Below are positions 60,070 through 64,000 of a stretch of DNA of 64,000 bases, one piece after another. Both the position numbers and the translations under genes were made by a program. How positions within the stretch are numbered: the first letter of the stretch is position 1; every line of letters begins with the position of its first letter. The notes below the pieces were generated by a model. That model saw only the letters and a program-made list of their open reading frames with translations, ran no database searches and was not told the origin of the DNA. Location: positions 5,043,347-5,107,346 of the forward strand of contig JAPWDM010000008.1 of assembly GCA_035578155.1 (NCBI GenBank). Direction: 5' to 3'. This DNA comes from Brachynemurus nebulosus. Its lineage: Eukaryota; Arthropoda; Insecta; Neuroptera; Myrmeleontidae.

Positions 60070-60347
60070 TCAGTTCACTTTTTTGTGACAGCAGTCGTGT
60101 TTTTTAATCGATGATATTTTATAAGACCTTTTCAGTAAAGAACACTGGTTATGATCCTCTATTGATTCAATGATATCAATAGTGTTGTTTATATCCGGAC
60201 CATTATTATTTACTCCGAGAGAATTTCTGTAGAATTCCAATTCTTCAATACCTTGCCATTCGTTTCCAAAATGTTTTGTGAATAAAAATTTCACATCATT
60301 CAAATTAGCAGCTTTAATTTTACTTTCCGGGGGAAGTATCTCTGGCT
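60070..60347 (-). pseudogene. Unrecognised terminal exon or exon remnant
   Basis: The minus frame opens after a TTTGTAG acceptor-like site (60349-60348) and reads P-E-I-L-P-P-E-S-K-I-K-A-A-N-L, then H-F-G-N-E-W, ending at a stop at 60070. Composition and length look protein-like rather than random AT-rich frame. Upstream (60415-60505) is another protein-like stretch (L-K-I-F-D-N-T-S-A-D-F-T-V-L-E-R-Y) with an AG|GTAAAA donor-like end, but it has a stop and the phases do not match. A MITE (60511) cuts it off on the 5-prime side. I do not recognise the family. Confidence 0.3.
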
Positions 60348-60510
60348 ACAAAGCGTTCTGGAGGTTATTGAAAAAGCTTTAAAAGCAGTAGAGGATTTTA
60401 CCTGGATTAGGCAAGCTATGGAATTGAGTACCTATTGTGTAACGTATCCTACGCTCGATACCTTTCCAAAACGGTAAAGTCAGCAGATGTATTATCAAAA
60501 ATCTTCAGTA

Positions 60511-61370
60511 AGGTAACGGGCCTAGTTTCTGACCTTTTAAGAGTGACGGCTGAGGTTAAACGACAGTAATAAATATAAGTTTAAACTTAAGAGACAATTA
60601 ATAATTTTATCAACTAGTTTATGGCTTTCAAAATAAAGTCATACAAGTAAAATAATTATTTGAATTGAATTAATAATTTAAATTAATGTTTTAAAAATTG
60701 ACAAAAAGGACCCAGTTTCTGACCTTCAAAATTTCTCATGTGACAGTTTTTGACCCTGACAGTGGCCTAGTTTCTGATCCTTAAATTTAAAATACAGTTT
60801 TTTAAAATTTAATTTATAAATAATTTTTTATTGATAAAAATGAATGTTTAATGTTATATACGTTATGAAAAATAACAAAAACTAATCGAAGATAACTATA
60901 AATAACAAAATAACTAACAAAAACTGGTTAGAATTTAATTGGGCCATACCACTTTAGAAGTGAGCCTAGTAATTGATCCTCATATTTCAATAATAAAAAT
61001 CATTCTAAGGTGTTTTATAAATATTTTAAAATAAATTTTAAACAAATATTAACCTGCTCATATATTTTTAATTAAGTTTTCATACTTACATGATGAATAT
61101 TGCACAGATCAAAATGAGTACTTTGTAACATAAACTGTTAGGAAACTACCAAAAAAATAATTTTTACACACATTTTAAACTTAAAAATTTTTTTTTATTT
61201 AGTTAATATATTCTAAACTTTTTAAATTGCTGTTCATTAGACACAGAATAGATTACTTTAAATTAAGAATTTATTTTTTTTCTTATTTAAAATATAGTTT
61301 TTTTATTAATTTATAACAAAGTTGAAAAGTTCAGAAACTGAGCCAGGGTCAATTACCGGGTCTTTTACCT
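60511..61370. mobile_element. TA-flanked MITE, copy 2
   Basis: Nearly identical to 8945-9804 (same length, few substitutions and single-base indels), flanked by TA at 60509-60510 and 61371-61372. High identity implies recent activity. Inserted next to, and upstream of, the exon remnant at 60070-60347. Confidence 0.82.
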
Positions 61371-61950
61371 TATGCAGGAAATTCTAGTTATAAATGAAGA
61401 CAGCGACGAGAATTGAAATATAGTAGGAGTATTTTCATTTTAGGATACACGAATTTATTTTTTTCACAAAAATAGTTTACATTTTTGAAAAATATTTTTC
61501 ATTATAATTCTATTTTAAAAAAAAAAAGTTAGAAATAACTTAAAAAAAAAGAAGACAAACAAAAAGGAGCGTTGAAAAAAAAATTAAAAAAAATAAACAA
61601 AGTTACTAAATTTAAAAAAAAAAAAAAAAACAAAACAAAAACAGATTCTATCTGCTTGGTATATTTTCTATGATTATATATTATTTCTATGATTATATAT
61701 TAAATTTTTTTAAATTTAATTTCGCAATAAAATTTAAAAAAATAATTTTTTTGTGAAAAAAGAAAGTACAAAAATCACAAAAATTTGGTTGGCATTACTT
61801 TTCCCCTAAATGCACTGTGTTACACAGAGTCGTTTGCGTTTGCTAATGCAACATAATCTATATTTTGAATCAACCATATCGTCGCATGTCAAATGTTATT
61901 ATTTGATGTGTGAATTACTATTATAACTCACACACCACGTCGCAAGACGT
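61371..61950. other. AT-rich intergenic DNA with long A/T runs
   Basis: Homopolymer A tracts around 61510-61640. No gene recognised. Confidence 0.4.
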
Positions 61951-62542
61951 CAACAATTCCATACATGTAAAGTGTATTATCAGTCAAAATAGCTATTTTG
62001 ACTTGAGCATTTTGTCATTATAGGTTACAACTGTCATGATGTTAAATGTATAACGTAGATTTTTAACCTACTGTAATGTTAAATTAATGTAAAATTTATA
62101 ATTAAACGAACAAAGTTATTTATGCATTTTATTTAATAAATCACTTACAACCATAACAATTTTTATAATGAACTAATTTTATTTACCAACTACCTTAACA
62201 CTATGTATACAGTCTGCGCGTCTACGCAGTAAAGTTTCCCAGGGGCCAGAGTAATATTATTAACACGTTGACGCACATTACGTCAACAATATTGTATAAA
62301 CCGTACACATAGCTCATTCCCTTTCTATAGTTATAATAGGTAACGGAATGTGATCTAAAATACATTACGTATTGTACAGCAGATCTATTGTAGCAGAGAC
62401 CATTACTATACTAAAAAAAAATGCATTATTCATGTTACCGGCAAATACTCGTCCGCGGTAACATACTAACACCATACACATGGGCGATCACTGATCGTGA
62501 TTGGCTTGTACGGTTGTTCTGGTCATCAAACGTACTTGTATG
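61951..62542. repeat. Duplicated 3-prime flank of ZF gene I (pair with 42162-43411)
   Basis: Matches the flank of ZF gene G but lacks the hAT-like insertions, giving their empty sites. Confidence 0.8.
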
Positions 62543-62672
62543 GTGTGCTCGGACTGTAAAAGGTTAATACTACGTAATTTATGTATTTTATAACGTTTCA
62601 TTTTGAAAATGTTTTTTTTTAAGTTAGGCTATGGCATAACGTTTTTTTCCAACGGTTTTCTCCACATGATTT

Positions 62673-64000
62673 TTATGCAGTATGAATTCTTTCATGTTTT
62701 TTTAAAAACCTTAACTCGCCAAATCTTTTAGAACACATGTTACACTTATACGGTCTTTCGCCACTATGAACCCTTTCGTGTCTTCTTAAATGATCTGAAG
62801 CTAGAAATGTTTTACAACATACAATACATGTGTGTGGTTTTTCGCCACTGTGACTTCTTTCATGTAATCTTAAAGTACTCGACTGAGTATATGTTTTAGT
62901 ACACACATTACATTTATAAGGTCTTTCACCACTGTGAATATTTTTATGTGTTTTTAAAGAACTCGACTGATTGAATGTTTTAGCACATATGTTACATTTA
63001 TAAGGTTTTTCACCACTGTGAATTATTTTATGTTTTTTTAAATTACCTGAATCACTAAATGTTTTAGAACAAATATCACACATGTATGGTTTTTCACCAC
63101 TGTGAATTCTTTCATGTGATTTTAAATGACTTGAAATAGTAAATGTTTTAGCACATATGTTACATTCGTATGGTTTTTCACCACTGTGATATCTTTCATG
63201 TGTTTTTAATTCACTTGAAGTAGTAAACGTTTTCGTACATATTTTACATTTAAATGATTTTTCGCCGCTGTGAATTCTTTTATGTGTTCTTAAATTACTT
63301 CTGTAATTAAATGTTTTAGCACATATGTCACATTCGTATGCTTTTTCACCACTGTGATTTCTATTATGTGTTTCTAAACTACTTAAATATCTAAACCTTT
63401 CAGAACATACATTACATTCATAAGGTTTTTCATCACTATGAATTCTTTCATGTATTTTTAAATGACCTGAAGTAGTAAATGTTTTAGTACATATCTTACA
63501 TTTATATGGTTTTTCGCCGCTGTGAATTCTTTCATGTGTTCTTAACTTACTTCTGTAATTAAATGTTTTAGCACATATGTTACATTCGTATGCTTTTTCA
63601 CCACTGTGAACTCTTTCATGTTCTTTTAAACTACTATGCTGATTAAATGTTTTCGTACATATTTTACATTTAAAGGGTTTTTCACCACTATGAATTATTT
63701 TATGTACTTTTAATGAATTCAGACGATTAAATGCTTTAGCACATACATGACATATGTATGGTTTTTCACCAGTGTGATTTCTATTATGTGTTTCTAAACT
63801 ACTTAAATCTCTAAATCTTTTAGAACATACATTACATTCATAAGGCTTTTCATCACTATGAATTCTTTCATGTATTTTTAAATATCCTTTTTGATTAAAA
63901 GTTTTAGAACATCTGTTACATGCATAAGGTTTTTCAATTCTATGAACTGTTTCATGTGTCTTCAAAATCCATGAAGTAGCAAATGTTTTAGCACATATTT
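62673..64000 (-). CDS. ZF gene I, exon 2 (partial, runs off the window): at least 15 C2H2 fingers
   Basis: An open frame continues from the window edge to the stop at 62673. A partial finger (A-T-S-W-I-L-K-T-H) is followed by 15 complete fingers and H-T-A-stop. The order is collinear with G fingers 4-18, with a four-finger insertion formed by internal duplication of the Y-E-C-N-V-C-S-x-R-F / Y-E-C-x-I-C-A-K-T-F-N-Y-R-S block. Unlike G and A, the last finger (R-F-G-E-L-R-F-L-K-K-H) is intact. Exon 1 and the first fingers lie beyond 64000. Confidence 0.87.
   Translation of the reverse strand, partial: ICAKTFATSWILKTHETVHRIEKPYACNRCSKTFNQKGYLKIHERIHSDEKPYECNVCSKRFRDLSSLETHNRNHTGEKPYICHVCAKAFNRLNSLKVHKIIHSGEKPFKCKICTKTFNQHSSLKEHERVHSGEKAYECNICAKTFNYRSKLRTHERIHSGEKPYKCKICTKTFTTSGHLKIHERIHSDEKPYECNVCSERFRYLSSLETHNRNHSGEKAYECDICAKTFNYRSNLRTHKRIHSGEKSFKCKICTKTFTTSSELKTHERYHSGEKPYECNICAKTFTISSHLKSHERIHSGEKPYMCDICSKTFSDSGNLKKHKIIHSGEKPYKCNICAKTFNQSSSLKTHKNIHSGERPYKCNVCTKTYTQSSTLRLHERSHSGEKPHTCIVCCKTFLASDHLRRHERVHSGERPYKCNMCSKRFGELRFLKKHERIHTA

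Overview
This is eukaryotic, visibly AT-rich DNA, most likely from an insect. The reasons are short AT-rich introns with GTAAGT/TTTTAG borders, dense small DNA-transposon (MITE) content, and a rapidly evolving cluster of C2H2 zinc-finger (ZF) genes. An aphid-like or other hemipteran genome is a guess I cannot confirm. There are no operons, CRISPR arrays or rRNA genes.

The main content is a tandem cluster of ZF genes with one shared architecture: a short exon 1 encoding an acidic array built on I/V-K-x-E motifs (the SUMO-acceptor consensus), a phase-0 intron, and exon 2 encoding an L-H-T-E-I-K-I-E leader followed by 28-residue C2H2 fingers. Members are A (2589-3880, minus; last finger broken), B (5197-7402, plus; pseudogene with a transposon insertion and two frameshifts), C (11052-12222, plus; six fingers and a foreign tail), D (20392-21794, plus; intact, ten fingers), E (24793-29009, plus; 2.6-kb intron filled by nested transposons), F (34609-35706, minus; intronless, nine fingers with a decaying tail), G (44798-46904, minus; 17 fingers plus a truncated one), H (52982-55293, minus; 22 fingers in higher-order repeats) and I (62673 to the window end, minus; at least 15 fingers). 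Two finger remnants lie at 31795-31920 and 34444-34600. G, I and the end of A have collinear finger orders and G and I share a duplicated flank, so the cluster grew by segmental duplication and exchange.

A second protein family is THAP. A three-exon THAP-domain gene with a nonsense codon lies at 57298-58258 (minus), and separate THAP first exons lie at 58428-58542 (minus) and 8772-8851 (plus, donor site mutated).

The rest is mostly transposons, several bounded here by terminal inverted repeats (TIRs) and target-site duplications (TSDs): PIF/Harbinger-like (551-1959 with a MADF-domain fragment, 12327-14243, 19532-20305, 38153-40072), hAT-like (26182-27782, 42317-42969), piggyBac-like (37666-38092), TA-target elements (8945-9804 and its twin 60511-61370; 35873-37015), Mutator-like foldback elements (15780-16623, 32298-33000), large palindromes (16774-19125, 48303-50640), a LINE 3-prime remnant (41005-41442) and a palindrome carrying two divergent tRNA-Thr-like sequences (40619-40985). 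No element here carries an intact transposase.

A reasonable working hypothesis is a lineage-specific family of nuclear ZF proteins that bind DNA, possibly repeats, through finger arrays and recruit SUMO-dependent repression through exon 1. It would be an analogue of KRAB or ZAD zinc-finger clusters with a different effector. The effector role is inferred; the motif array and gene structure are seen directly.
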